Both the position numbers and the translations under genes were made by a program. Source: Chamaecyparis obtusa (Eukaryota > Streptophyta > Pinopsida > Cupressales > Cupressaceae). Taken from it: DNA of 64,000 nt. Numbering within the stretch: position 1 is the stretch's first letter; each line of letters begins with the position of its first letter. Shown in pieces: positions 1 to 11,500 of the stretch. The stretch covers positions 1,410,001 to 1,474,000 of the forward strand of contig BSBK01001294.1 of NCBI GenBank assembly GCA_027943335.1. The letters are read 5' to 3'. The notes beneath the pieces were generated by a model. That model did no database searches and had not been told where the DNA came from. It saw only the letters and a list, made by a program, of their open reading frames with translations.

Positions 1-1095
1 TGGGCATGAATACACAGTTCAATCTAGTCTAATAGTTAGATTAAGCCTGGCCTAGTGATAAAACTTAGCATAAGTCACACGTTCCCACCACTCCTACTAA
101 ATCAGCAGAGCCAGAAACCCAGCTTAAGAGAGTCTGGTAAGAGGAAAGGATTGTAGTGATGAATGCTTAGACTAATGGAGACTGGGACCAGCGTAGAAGT
201 TTTACACTGCAGGTCAAAGATTTTGATATGCATGAATTCATTCTTTGATCTGCATGTTGCAACACCTATGCAGTTACCTATGGCGGAAAACCAAAAATCA
301 ATGAATGAAAAACAGAGAGGATCTGACAGTCGAGATGGCATAACATCGTCTTGCATTGCCTCTTGAACATCTCCACCATTGATTTCGGAAGTTAGCCCAT
401 CCACTTAAAATAAGAAGGCCTTCGGCGTAACTAATAATTTGTATTTATATTAAAAAATAAATTTTAATTTTTTTTAAATCTCTAATGTTTAAACAACCTA
501 ACATAAATATTAAATGTAAATATAAAATTTTAAACAATTAATTTTTAAATTAAAATGCCAAAAATAAATAGTAGAGTTGTGTTGGAAGAGACCCAGAAAA
601 ACTAAAAAGGGATCATGGAAATATAAAAACATTTCATTTGTCTTCCTCATTTGATGTAGGTTTTGTTTATATCATTGCATGATTGAAGTTTGTTCATATT
701 AAGTTTAAGAAGATACACCTCAGATTTTTTTTAAAATCAAATCACAAAGCATCTAGAAAGGCTAAAAAATAAGGTATTTTTGGGCAAGCATGACCACGGT
801 ATCTGACATGTACCCGTGCTGCATCATGCCTGTATCTATATCAGATACAGGGATTCATGTGGCCCTGGACAGGTGGGGGCATATCTGACTACTTTGCAGC
901 AGGGTTGTCCATGTGGCTGGAGTACTGTGGGAAGCAAAAGAGAGAAAAGAGGAAAAAAATAAGAAGATGAAACAATGGGGGAAAGCATGACAACCCAACA
1001 ACTATGTGGTGAGAAGGGCCAAACAAGCGGGGGCTCCATGGTTGGTTACCTGGAAGAACGGAGATAGATGTATCTTCTAGAGCCATAGTCCTGAC
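1..1095. other. DEX1 intron sequence, nothing recognised
   Basis: AT-rich intronic sequence. Short open frames near 100-400 show no recognisable domain and no splice or codon pattern that suggests a gene. Confidence 0.5.
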
Positions 1096-1240
1096 TGTTG
1101 AGATTGTTGACTTGGTGGTCAGCACCTCCTTGGAGACTCGTGACATGGCTTAACCACCTCCCGTGGATCGGGTTAAATCTGGCATTTGTATCGGGCATTG
1201 ATAGTTCGAGCTTTTGGTGCAATGGCAAATGATTCCAACA
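1096..1240 (+). repeat. TRIM 5' LTR
   Basis: 145-bp terminal repeat with TGTTG...CAACA inverted ends; five transitions separate it from the copy at 1322-1466. Confidence 0.92.
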
Positions 1241-1321
1241 ACTGGTATCAAAGCCTTGGGTCACGGGTTCGAGTCTCCCTTCAGTTGGGGTTGAAGGCTC
1301 AGTCGGTGCTGAGGGGGAGAT

Positions 1322-1466
1322 TGTTGAGATTGTTGACTTGGTGGTCAGCACCTCCTTGGAGATTCGTGACATGGCTTAACCGCCTCCCGTGGATCGGGTT
1401 AAATCTGGCATTTGTATCAGGCATTGATAGTTCAAGCTTTTGGTGCAACGGCAAATGATTCCAACA
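1322..1466 (+). repeat. TRIM 3' LTR
   Basis: 145-bp terminal repeat, same length as the 5' copy, directly after the purine tract and followed by the target duplication CTGAC. Confidence 0.92.
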
Positions 1467-1471
1467 CTGAC

Positions 1472-2199
1472 TCCTTCATATCATCTTGGTAGAGTTCACA
1501 AAGTGCATGCTGGCTGGTAGAGTTTGTTGGAGCCAAGAAAATGTAGGAATGTTAAGCTAGCCATGACCGACCTAGTTGACTGGAGAGCTGAGACAAGTTG
1601 GTGGAGGTAAAGGATGATAATAGCAGATAAAAACATGTTACTGCAAGTGCAAGACGGCTATTACAGGCACCCCCGATTCAACAAAGGTTGCATACTGAGA
1701 TAGTGGAGCTAATGCAACAAATTCTGGATTGATGCAGTTGTGAACAGTAGATCTTGTGTCAGAGGTATTGTCCACCATTCTACACAGCTGAAGACAATGG
1801 TTTGTGGGTATGATTGCAAGCCCATTGAGGTAATGTAACCTGTACAACAATGGACTTGTGACGTGAGAAGCTTATCACTCTTTCAAGAGTTTTCTGCCTA
1901 GATGAGGGTCTCCAGAGAGTGCAATTGTGTTGCATGTGTTAAGTGTGTGATGAAAATTGTTTACACAGTTGAGATGTTTCTATTTAATCCTTAAATGCAT
2001 GTCATAGGCAGCCATTTTAGGTGGTTAAATGTACTTAGAGGTAGTGGCAAATGTATCATTTTAAATCCAAATCTTGTTTACAGGAGTGCAGCATAACTGC
2101 CCTGAGTTTATGGATCAATGTGAGCATATATAAGTCGCATTTCATCAATGGAGAATATCTAAAAAAGGAACAAGACAATATTCCTTTCATGCACTCTTT
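1472..2199. other. Intron sequence with an unassigned open frame
   Basis: A 70-codon minus-strand open frame (1638-1850) has no domain I recognise. Nothing else is supported here before the ribozyme-like motif. Confidence 0.4.
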
Positions 2200-2242
2200 C
2201 ATCCTGATGATGGATCATAGAGTATGATCTGAAACGTTGATG
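2200..2242 (+). ncRNA. Hammerhead-ribozyme-like motif, minimal stem III type
   Basis: In order: CATC (stem I strand), the invariant core CTGATGA (2204-2210), an 8-bp hairpin (GGATCATA and TATGATCT around GAG) as stem II, the invariant GAAA (2231-2234), then CGTT followed by GATG, which pairs with the opening CATC. The last A of GAAA with CGT forms a two-base-pair stem III without a loop and leaves a cleavable U. Known minimal type I hammerheads of Penelope-like elements and other retroelements have this layout. No reverse transcriptase remains next to it. Fold and core are seen; activity is inference. Confidence 0.6.
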
Positions 2243-2325
2243 CAAAAACTTATACACAATTGAAGCCAGAAACAATCTCTATCAATTCATGGATTGTGGA
2301 AAACTAATGCATTTGAATGTTCTAC

Positions 2326-2507
2326 CTGAGCAATAAGGCTCCGAAGATGTTTCTCCCAAATTTCTTTTCCTTGAGCAGTCCATGCAGCCACATTCCCTCT
2401 TGTATCAGTGGTCACCATTTCAATTTTGCCATCATCATTAATGTCAGCAGCTAAAACATGTCCTTGAATCTCACCCATTTGTAGTGGAAAGTTATTCCTG
2501 GTCTTTC
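2326..2507 (-). CDS. DEX1: DEX1 exon h (last exon seen here)
   Basis: The exon encodes a short basic stretch, [39 protein letters not shown] and ends at HLRSLIAQ. The acceptor is ATGCAG and the donor CAG|GTAGAA, on a codon boundary. The following conserved GPSIGDVDGDG block of DEX1 is not in 1-2325, so the next exon lies beyond the left edge. Confidence 0.94.
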
Positions 2508-5500
2508 CTGCATACCAAAAACCAAGAATTGAATGTAACCAAACACATCATAAGAATATGAAAAATGATGCTTCTAGCAACATTATTACTCAAAAACTTG
2601 AGTGTAGACGTAAGGACCCCTGAACTTCATATACATAAACACACATGCACACAGAGGATCTGGAAGAAATGAGCATAGATGAATACAAGCAGCATTGTCT
2701 AGTATTATAAAAAGATATGAAAAATAATGATGGATCCAAACAATATAAAAACTAATTGTATAACTTCTCAGAATCTGTTACAGCTGAATACATTATATCA
2801 TAAAATGTCAAACCCACATTGTCAACAACTAAGCTTATGAAACTGAAGCATCCAATCAAAGGTACGTTAATTTGAGCATAGAGGACACTGGTAAGTTACT
2901 TGATGACAATGGCAAGCATTTGTAATGACCATTACTAGTAGGATCACTAAAAACCCCAAATCTGATCCGTGTCAATTCGTCAAACAGTTGACATGCACTT
3001 GAATGGTCTTGTTTGCAATGATGTGTTTCAAGGTGTTTATTTGTTTTTGGGCACCAAATGTTATTGAGATAACATTACCAATGTAGCAATGAAATACAAT
3101 AGAGCAACAATGAAGTACACATCATTCAGATGATCACTGATTAATGACAACCAATGTAAATGCAACCATATCAACCCAGCTACCAATATATGATTCCAAA
3201 AGACTGTTCTCAGACTGTGTCAATAAATTTCAGATTACAATGCAATGTCCTTTACAATATCATGACAATATGATCACTGCCTTTGCTTGCATACTAATCC
3301 AATACAATTATTATAGCAACAACCGAGAATGATGGACTGATTACATTTTCGTTAGAACCTACTGAGATATGGTAACCATGAAGTGAACAGTCACACATAA
3401 CAGTGACTTACAAGGCACACAAATATGATAACAATATTGTATGAGACTGATTCACATATGACTGATAACACTAACCAGCTGATGCAAGAACAGTTCTATT
3501 CAGACCTGACTGTTACATACGATCCTTATGCATTTTTTAAACATTCAACACATCAACAAATTACCATGAGTGCACCTGGAAACCGCTGCCAAAGACCTGC
3601 TACCAATGCTGATGAAGAACGTTGCAAGGAAGACCCAAACTGTCCCTCCACAAGCTGCTGTACTGCCTGCAAGTACAGGGCTGTACCAGGCTGTACTGTA
3701 CGGCTCTGATATAAAAAACAATGCCAAGTTTTGACTGCCGAAAATGATGGGGAATGAGGCACCTAGGATGTATGAGCACTCCCACAAATGCATACAAATT
3801 GATTCCAAGTCGATATCGAGATATGAGCAAAAACTTGATTCCAGGCCTTGGTGTAAAGAGTCTGAAAATGTGCAAAATGTCTTCAATCCTTTGCCAAATC
3901 GATTCACCAATGCAATAGGTGAATACAAACCCTTATTCCAACCACAAACAAACCCTTACAACGAATTCTCAATTAAGTACCAATGAGATGGCTGAGTACC
4001 AACTCCAAATTTGCAACCCTTCAGTAGATATTTCACTACCTCAGTTATGCCAATCTAGGGGAGTGATTCGTTCCCAAAGATCGAATGGTATTTGCAAACC
4101 CAAAAGACTACAAATTGCTTCACAATGAAGAAGTAGAAGAAATCCCAAATCCAAGCATGTCCAAATGAAAGCCCAAGCCCTCTATTTATTCTTTTCTTTG
4201 AGAAGTTGCTAGAACTTCTAGAAACATCCAATTATAATGTACTTTATAATAAAATAACATTATAATAATAAAGTACATTTCTCAACTCAAAATTATAACA
4301 CTGTAGGCTCATAACTGAATGTAGGCCCAACTACAACCGAATGTAGGCTCAAGACTGAACGTAGGCTCTACTACAACTGGATGTAGGCTCAAACTGGATG
4401 TAGGCTCACTCTGGATGTAGGCTCCACTACAACTGCATGTAGGCCCAAACTGGATGTAGGCTCTACCGAATGTAGGCTTTGTCAGCAATATGCAATCAAA
4501 TGATCAACATAATGACCCTCTCTCCAAACCATTTGCCTACGAGAGTCGATGATAGGCAAATCCGTCATGCCAAACGATGTCAGCCAAAATGGGGACATGA
4601 CAGCATTATATGATATATCTTATCTATGCATTCGACCACACTTGCTAGCAGGATGTTGAAAAGCAATTGTATGACTTCCTCAGATTGAGTGAAATATCCA
4701 CAATACACTCTTCAATAAATTAAAAGATAGAGTTCATGGAAGATACTATTACTTTTGCAAACAATGTACCTCCGGATACAAAGGGTGTTGAATATGAGAC
4801 AGTTAGAAGCATTAGACTTATTCAAGCATTGAGATCGAAAGAATATGTATTGTAGAATATGATAAGACACTGCAGATGTGTCAGACATTCAAAGAGCAAC
4901 AGCATACAAGTAAAGCAAGAAACCCAAAAAATTTATAAGCACACTAATCTACAATATAATAACATCATCAGAAAATATGTAAAGAAAACACACTTGATCA
5001 TATATGAAGTTGGACATTTTCAAAAGATGAAAAGAAACGCACTTTGTTTGGAGAACTAATAATTTAACATCATCAATTAATGAACTTTGTAAGATGCTTA
5101 TGGAAATTTTATTTTTCGGTATAATATGAACCTCTTGAGCTAAAGCAATACAAGGATACATTAAAACTAGTCAGGACCGCAATAGAATATCTAGGGGTAT
5201 ATTTTTATTAAAATTTCTTACATTTATAATTGGTAACAATAGGATAAGGTTGTACAAAGAGCCCTTGACGATTGTGTAATACCCATTGTATTACACAAGC
5301 CAAATCCCATTGTACCTGTAAATTTGGGGTTGATTTGCCTCCTCCTTCATGCCATGTTACCTCCCTCCCCTATGTTGAGGGCCTTTCTAGCAAAATTCCC
5401 AAGATCCTTCGTAAGAAAGGCCTCCGGTGTACCTTGAAGCCCCTTTGTACTTAAAGAAATTGCATCCCCTCACCCAAAAACCATAGAGATCTCCTTCTTA

Positions 5501-8500
5501 ACTAGTGTCTACAAAGTGGTTTACTCTTGCTATATACAAGTCGCTCAATTAGCACTAGAATCAAACAGCACTATGCTGACATAAGACATGAATGGGTCCT
5601 AAAATCAATCCTAGCTGAGCACTCTCTCTAAGACTAAACACCATATCTCCTTGGAAGATACCCAAATCCTAGTCAAAGAAGACAATTTCTTCAAGAGGAA
5701 ACTAAAAAAGGCCATTGAGATCCACCTTCACCCATCTAACCTCAATTGTGATGGTGATTGGAATATGAATTTCACTTGGCATCCTCTTCTTAACCACCTC
5801 AAAAATCAATCCCCTTCACATCCTTAATCCCCCCGCCCCTCTGCCCCACTATTTAGAAGTCTCAAGCCCAACTCACTCTCTCCTCCTAGCATTTTCCTCC
5901 TTGTGCTTGAGCCCAATCCTTTTGCTTGTTTCTCCTCTCCTCTCTTTTGGTTTCACCTTTTTCCTTTATGTGCTTCTAGCTTCGTTGATTTTTTTATAAC
6001 TTTTTAGGCTGTTTATTTTGGTGCTTATTATGTTTCTATATAATAGTTTCATTTGTATGTATGTATGTATGTAGGTTCATTATCTGCTTGTATTTTTATG
6101 TTCTTATAAGATTTTGTGTAATTGGTTGGTTTCTTGTTGATTTTTTGATTCTTCTTAGATAGTTTCTTTAAATTCTTTTAAATTGTGGAGCTGCCTTCAC
6201 TTGTTTCCCACCCCTTTGTAGGTTTTTATGGATTACGTGTGCCTAGGTCATCTGTTTTCCCTCTCCTCTCTCTAGTCCCTTAGAGCTTGCACCATCTCTC
6301 CTCTCCTATCTAGAGGACTTGGCCTGCGACTCTTTCTCCATTTCATTCTTCTCTAGCTATATCATCCTAATGGTGGATCATGAAGTTTGATCCCAAACGT
6401 TGATGTTATAAAATTATAGACAGTTAAATCCAGAATTTTGTTGTTAAATGTGTAATACGGTAAAATGCGTATTTTTCTTTATAATTTATCATGGTATACT
6501 TGGTAAGTATAGTGCAATAGTACGGAAGCGGATCTAGCAATACAAGAAGATAGTAAATTCTCAAATTATTGAATATATTTAAGAGCATAAACTTCTTGTA
6601 AATATGATTTACTTGGTAATATTTCTATGTCACATGCTCCTTACTTTGTTCCAAAATGTGAGAGTTCAAAAGTCCTTTGCGAGCGTATAACATTAACAAA
6701 ACAATACATAATCATGTTGGCTTTTTGCCTAAGTTACCCGTTTTGGTTCAGATTTCGAGGACAGGTGCGGGTACGAGAACCTGGTACATGGGTATGTGAA
6801 AGATTCTTTTAGTGGTTTGGGTACGTGTGTATGTGTGTATGCATTATATATACAAAAGAATAAGAGAAATATAAAGGATTCTAAAACTAAATCATTTCAT
6901 AGTAGGATACTTAATTATTGATCAATGTCAAATGCCAAAGTTAAATAATAAATGGCAATTAATAGTGGAAAAATATTCAAATAAGCCATATCAACGATAT
7001 CATATATGTCTATGTTCACAATTCCAATGAAAATTATTACAATTACGGAATTACAAAATGTAGTTCATGAAATATGATTCAATGTTCATCAATCAACAAA
7101 GGGATTAACAAAAAAATCATCTATTGGATTTTGATCGGCTACAAGATCAATATCATCATCATCATCATTTGAACCCAAAGCAATTCCACTTGCACTAGAT
7201 ACACCACCTGATATGTCATCATCATCATCCACATCAACCATAGTGGCTCTAGAAAGATATTGAATGGTTGCATCCAAGTCAGCAGACTCGGGTGCTACAT
7301 CCCAAAGCTTCGCTGCCCCTTTTTGTAATGGGGATCCTTACGTGGCACAAGATGCAAATTAGAATGAATAAGCACTAAGTCTTCAACTCTTTTTGCAACT
7401 AGCCAGTTACGCTTCACTGAGTGGATGAATGAGTATGTACTTCAATTCTATTCAGCGGCAGAAGAGCTGGCAACCTAGAGAAAACACCAATACAATAAAA
7501 AATTAAAAAATGCAAGATAAATTCAAGAATGTTAAGTATTAAATTCTACAATACATGCGGCAAAAAAATAACAAAAAAACTTGTGAAAGGATCTTGATTA
7601 CAAAAGGTTGGAGGTTCATATAATCTTGACCATGGACGTAACACCATGTAGTCGCTTCCATTTTGGATAGGTCTTTGACAGCAAAGGGATTTGATTTTTC
7701 CTGAGACAAACAATCCAAATTCTTGCCTAACAATTGACTCCACTTCTGGATCTTTGAAAAGTCTACTAAATGCTCGCTTGTACCGAATAGCAACTTCAGA
7801 ATCTCTATGTGGTGGTACTCTCCTAGGGATAGAAAGTACATAAGTGCTATAGTACCTCAGAGATAGGGCATACGCAAGGAGGTGAGATGTGATGGTCATC
7901 TTGTTCCAACAATGAAGAACAATTGTCTCCACCCTTTTGTAAAAGGTGTCTTCAAGATCATTATCTCTCCTTTGTATTACTTGGGATATGAAATGATGTA
8001 GGTTATGTCAATTTAGATATCTCTCAATAAACAAGGACAGAGGAATTTATTATAACTTACCATTTTTATTTTCTCCAACATTGTGTCCATGCTATCAAAG
8101 ACATCCCCCAAGCATGGTGCATCTGTATCAGCAAACGGAAGCATAGACATGATAAGTTCAGTGAATTCCAATACATAATCCACACGAACCCACCAATCGT
8201 TATCCAAGATCAATCCCTTGAACTTTTGCGCCCTCTCTTAATTTGATTGCTTCCACATACCCCATTGGTTGCTAATAACCATTTGACTGAATGCCTCTTT
8301 CACCTTCACAAGTGAATAGGGATAAAATGGAGTTTAACAACGCATCTAACATTCCCCTATATATGTATGTAAGTGATTTGAAATGATGGGTAAATAATGT
8401 AAATCTGGAAATGCCTGAAATTAAATAAGACAAGGTACATACCTCATAATGGAATTAATCTGAAAATACCTATTTTCTAATATCTGTGTACAGTTTTGGG

Positions 8501-11500
8501 AAATTTTGCAACCAGATTCGGAACCAAAAAACCACAACGGAGAAAACCCAAAAAACTTTTTCAATTCTAAGGTTAGTCGACTTTGACCCAAATAGTGGGG
8601 CACAATCTTACCCCCCACTGAAGGTCGACCTTGACCTAAAACAACTCCGACATAAATTTTGTTCCCGAAAGTTTGACAAAAAGGGTACTCAGATCCGCTC
8701 TGCAATTCTTGAAACAGCGACTATAGATATCTGAAAATGGTCTTTTGGGGTGGCTATATAGGGTTTTGCCTTAGTCAAACCCCCGTTTTGGTGATCTCCA
8801 CCTTCACGAATAGCCGAATGTAATACAATATGTGTGTATTGAATGTGTAATGCCAAGATCTAATCCTCTAGATTGAAACCCTAGCATGAATGGCTATGAG
8901 AAAGCAATGCATAGATTTGAATAAGATAAGAAAGCATAACAAGCCCCCAAGGCTAAAGTACTCTTACCAAACTCACAATCCGTAATTGCTACCCCATGAT
9001 CGTATCTTTGAATGCTTGAATATTGATAATGGTGGATCAAGGAAGAAGAAATCTTTCTTGCTTCAAATAGATGTTCACAATGGTGTGCTCACAAAAATGC
9101 TTGATATCAACAATGGCTTGATCTTCTATATCATCCTCTTGCAATCTTGCATCTTCACTTCACCATTGATTGCTTGCTTGAATCAATTGTGCTTCCACTT
9201 TATCGCTTGTGTTGTTCCTTTGATGGATGCTTGATGAAAATAAAGGCAAATGAGAATCTTTATATAGAGGTTTCAAGGTGAGGCTCCTAGAGTAATGTGA
9301 GGACCCATAATTCAAATTTCACCTCGAATTATGGTCCAATCACAATAACCAACTAAGGAGGGAAAAGAATTAAATGAATTTCAAATTAAAACCCTTCCGC
9401 ATTCAGATCCGAAAACCCAACATTGATTTCAGGGTCCTCCGGGACCAAAATTTGAAAAGGGGGATCAAATCCCGACCGAGGTCAAGGACGACCTCGACTC
9501 TCACCTAGGTCAGAGTCGACCTCAACCTTGACCTAGGGGTCCAAATCCAGCCAGAGCAGAAAACAAAAGGTTCCAAGGATGCCCAGAGACCTAGAAATGA
9601 TGACAGAACAAGGCAAAGTGCCAGAGAGAGGCACAAAGTCCTATGATGAACATGATGAAGGCCAGGAGGACCTACGCCTAGGTCCTACCTAGAAAATAGA
9701 GCCACAAAGAAGGGAAATTAAGGAGAATCCTCGGGATCCTAACCCTAATTTCTCCTAGAATGAAGGAATCAAGTGCAAAATGCATCCTAAATGCAAGTTT
9801 ATCATGATAAATGCACTAAAAGAGGGTGCTAAACCTATCAAGATGGAAGTGCTTCCATTTTAAGACGATACATTTAGCCCCCACTTTAGCTCAGATATGA
9901 CACTACATGAATATGCAAGCTAAAGTAAGAAAACATCATATAAATAAAAAGGATATAGCCAAGTCCTCGATGTAGAGATCCTGCAGAAAACTGTTAGAAC
10001 CTGCAACACACAAGGTTAATGAAAAATCCACAAATCACCTAGAGCTTACTAAATGACAACTTGAGAAGTGCATAAAGCCCCTTATGCCCCCCCCCTTATG
10101 CCCCCCTTCTTTCGGCTTTCTACTTTTGAAGGTGAAATAGGGTGATAAGGATAACTTTATACACTGGATATGCAGTTTGTTGAAAAGTTCTTTCCTAAAC
10201 CAATTAGAAGGATTCCTAGCCTTCCTAAACTGATTCAAGGAGTTAGGTATCTGAATCACAATTCCAACGGCGCTGACGGCACTGAAAACGGAGTTACCGA
10301 GCTCAAGTTATGATGAAAAGAGTGAATGTCTGTCTAAATGCATAACAAAGGAAATCCGAATTTACCATGAGTAAACCCTAAGAGAAACCCTAACAAAACC
10401 CTAATTTTAAATATAAATAAGGAAAAGGAAGTCATACTTACTCATTCTTACCATTTGCAGATTCGAAGAGAAAAAGCAAGATGCCGAGGAGAGAACTTCG
10501 AGCGACACGCATGGATCTCCTAAGACAGTGCCTGGCTACCGGACGATCGCTTCCTGAGGTGAGTATTCATTCCTATATTTTCCAAATTCTTGATTTTTGT
10601 AGGCAAGGTCGACCCTGACCCAGTTATGTCGACCTTGACCCAAAAAGGTCGACATGAACTGGAAGGTCTCCACCTTATATGGGATGAGGTCGACTCTGAC
10701 CCAAAAAGGTTGACCCTGACCAGGAAAGTCGACCTTGACCCAGGAAGGTCGACCCTGACCTAACTAAGATCGACCTTGACCTAGTCAAGTTGGATTTGCA
10801 AATTTGATGATGTAGAATGTTGATATGATGTTTGTTTGTGCTTACAGGACATGGTTGTTTGTGCTTACAGGACACGGTCCGTCTCCAAGAGCATCCCTTT
10901 GGAGAGTTGCTAGTGATCGTCAAAGAGAGACTGTCTGAGCTAAATGAGGATGAGATGCAGTTTCTGAGAGACGTAGGACTGTACTGGGTAGCAGTCCTAC
11001 CATAGATCAGACTACACCAAGCCATGTTATCAACTCTGATAGAGAGGTGGGATGAGGATACATGCTCCTTTCATCTTCCCTCGGGAGAGATTACAGTGAC
11101 ACTGGAGGGTGTCTATAGGATCCTGCTACTTCCAGTTCGAGGCAAGACAGTCAGACCGAGAGCACAACGAGTTTATGAGGAGATCCTTGCAAATAGAGAG
11201 TATTGCTTGGGACGGGTTCCACAGATGCGAACCCGGTCAGATCAAATCCTTCTGTCATCCATACTGTTAGGCCTTGCACCTTTGGTACAGAGAGTGATGC
11301 TTTGTATAGTATCCTTGGTTGTGTTACCCAACACAAAGGGTACAATATTTTTCGCACCTCTTACCCATCTTATACAGAGGATGGAGAGCGATAGGATTGT
11401 GTTCTCATGGGGTCGCAACATGTTAGCCCAACTATACCACGAGCTATGTCAGCTAGTGAGATATCAGAGAGAGAGTCTTTCGATATGCACACTCTTGCAG

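Larger units (their letters stand above)
1096..1466 (+). mobile_element. Complete TRIM (miniature LTR retrotransposon)
   Basis: Two 145-bp direct repeats (1096-1240 and 1322-1466) begin TGTTGAGATTG and end TTCCAACA. They enclose only 81 bp, which start with a primer-binding site TGGTATCAAAGC (1243-1254, initiator-Met tRNA type) and end with a polypurine tract GAGGGGGAGAT (1311-1321). The element is flanked by the exact 5-bp duplication CTGAC (1091-1095, 1467-1471). The two LTRs differ by five transitions by eye. There is no coding capacity, so it must have been mobilised in trans. It sits in a DEX1 intron, opposite to the gene. Confidence 0.93.

Noticed and set aside
1243..1280. tRNA gene in the TRIM internal region
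   Set aside because: GGTTCGAGTCTCC looks like a B box, but there is no cloverleaf; the TGGTATCAAAGC part is a primer-binding site.
1638..1850. 70-codon minus-strand open frame as a possible DEX1 or other exon
   Set aside because: No match to the remaining DEX1 blocks, no suitable splice sites, no domain recognised.
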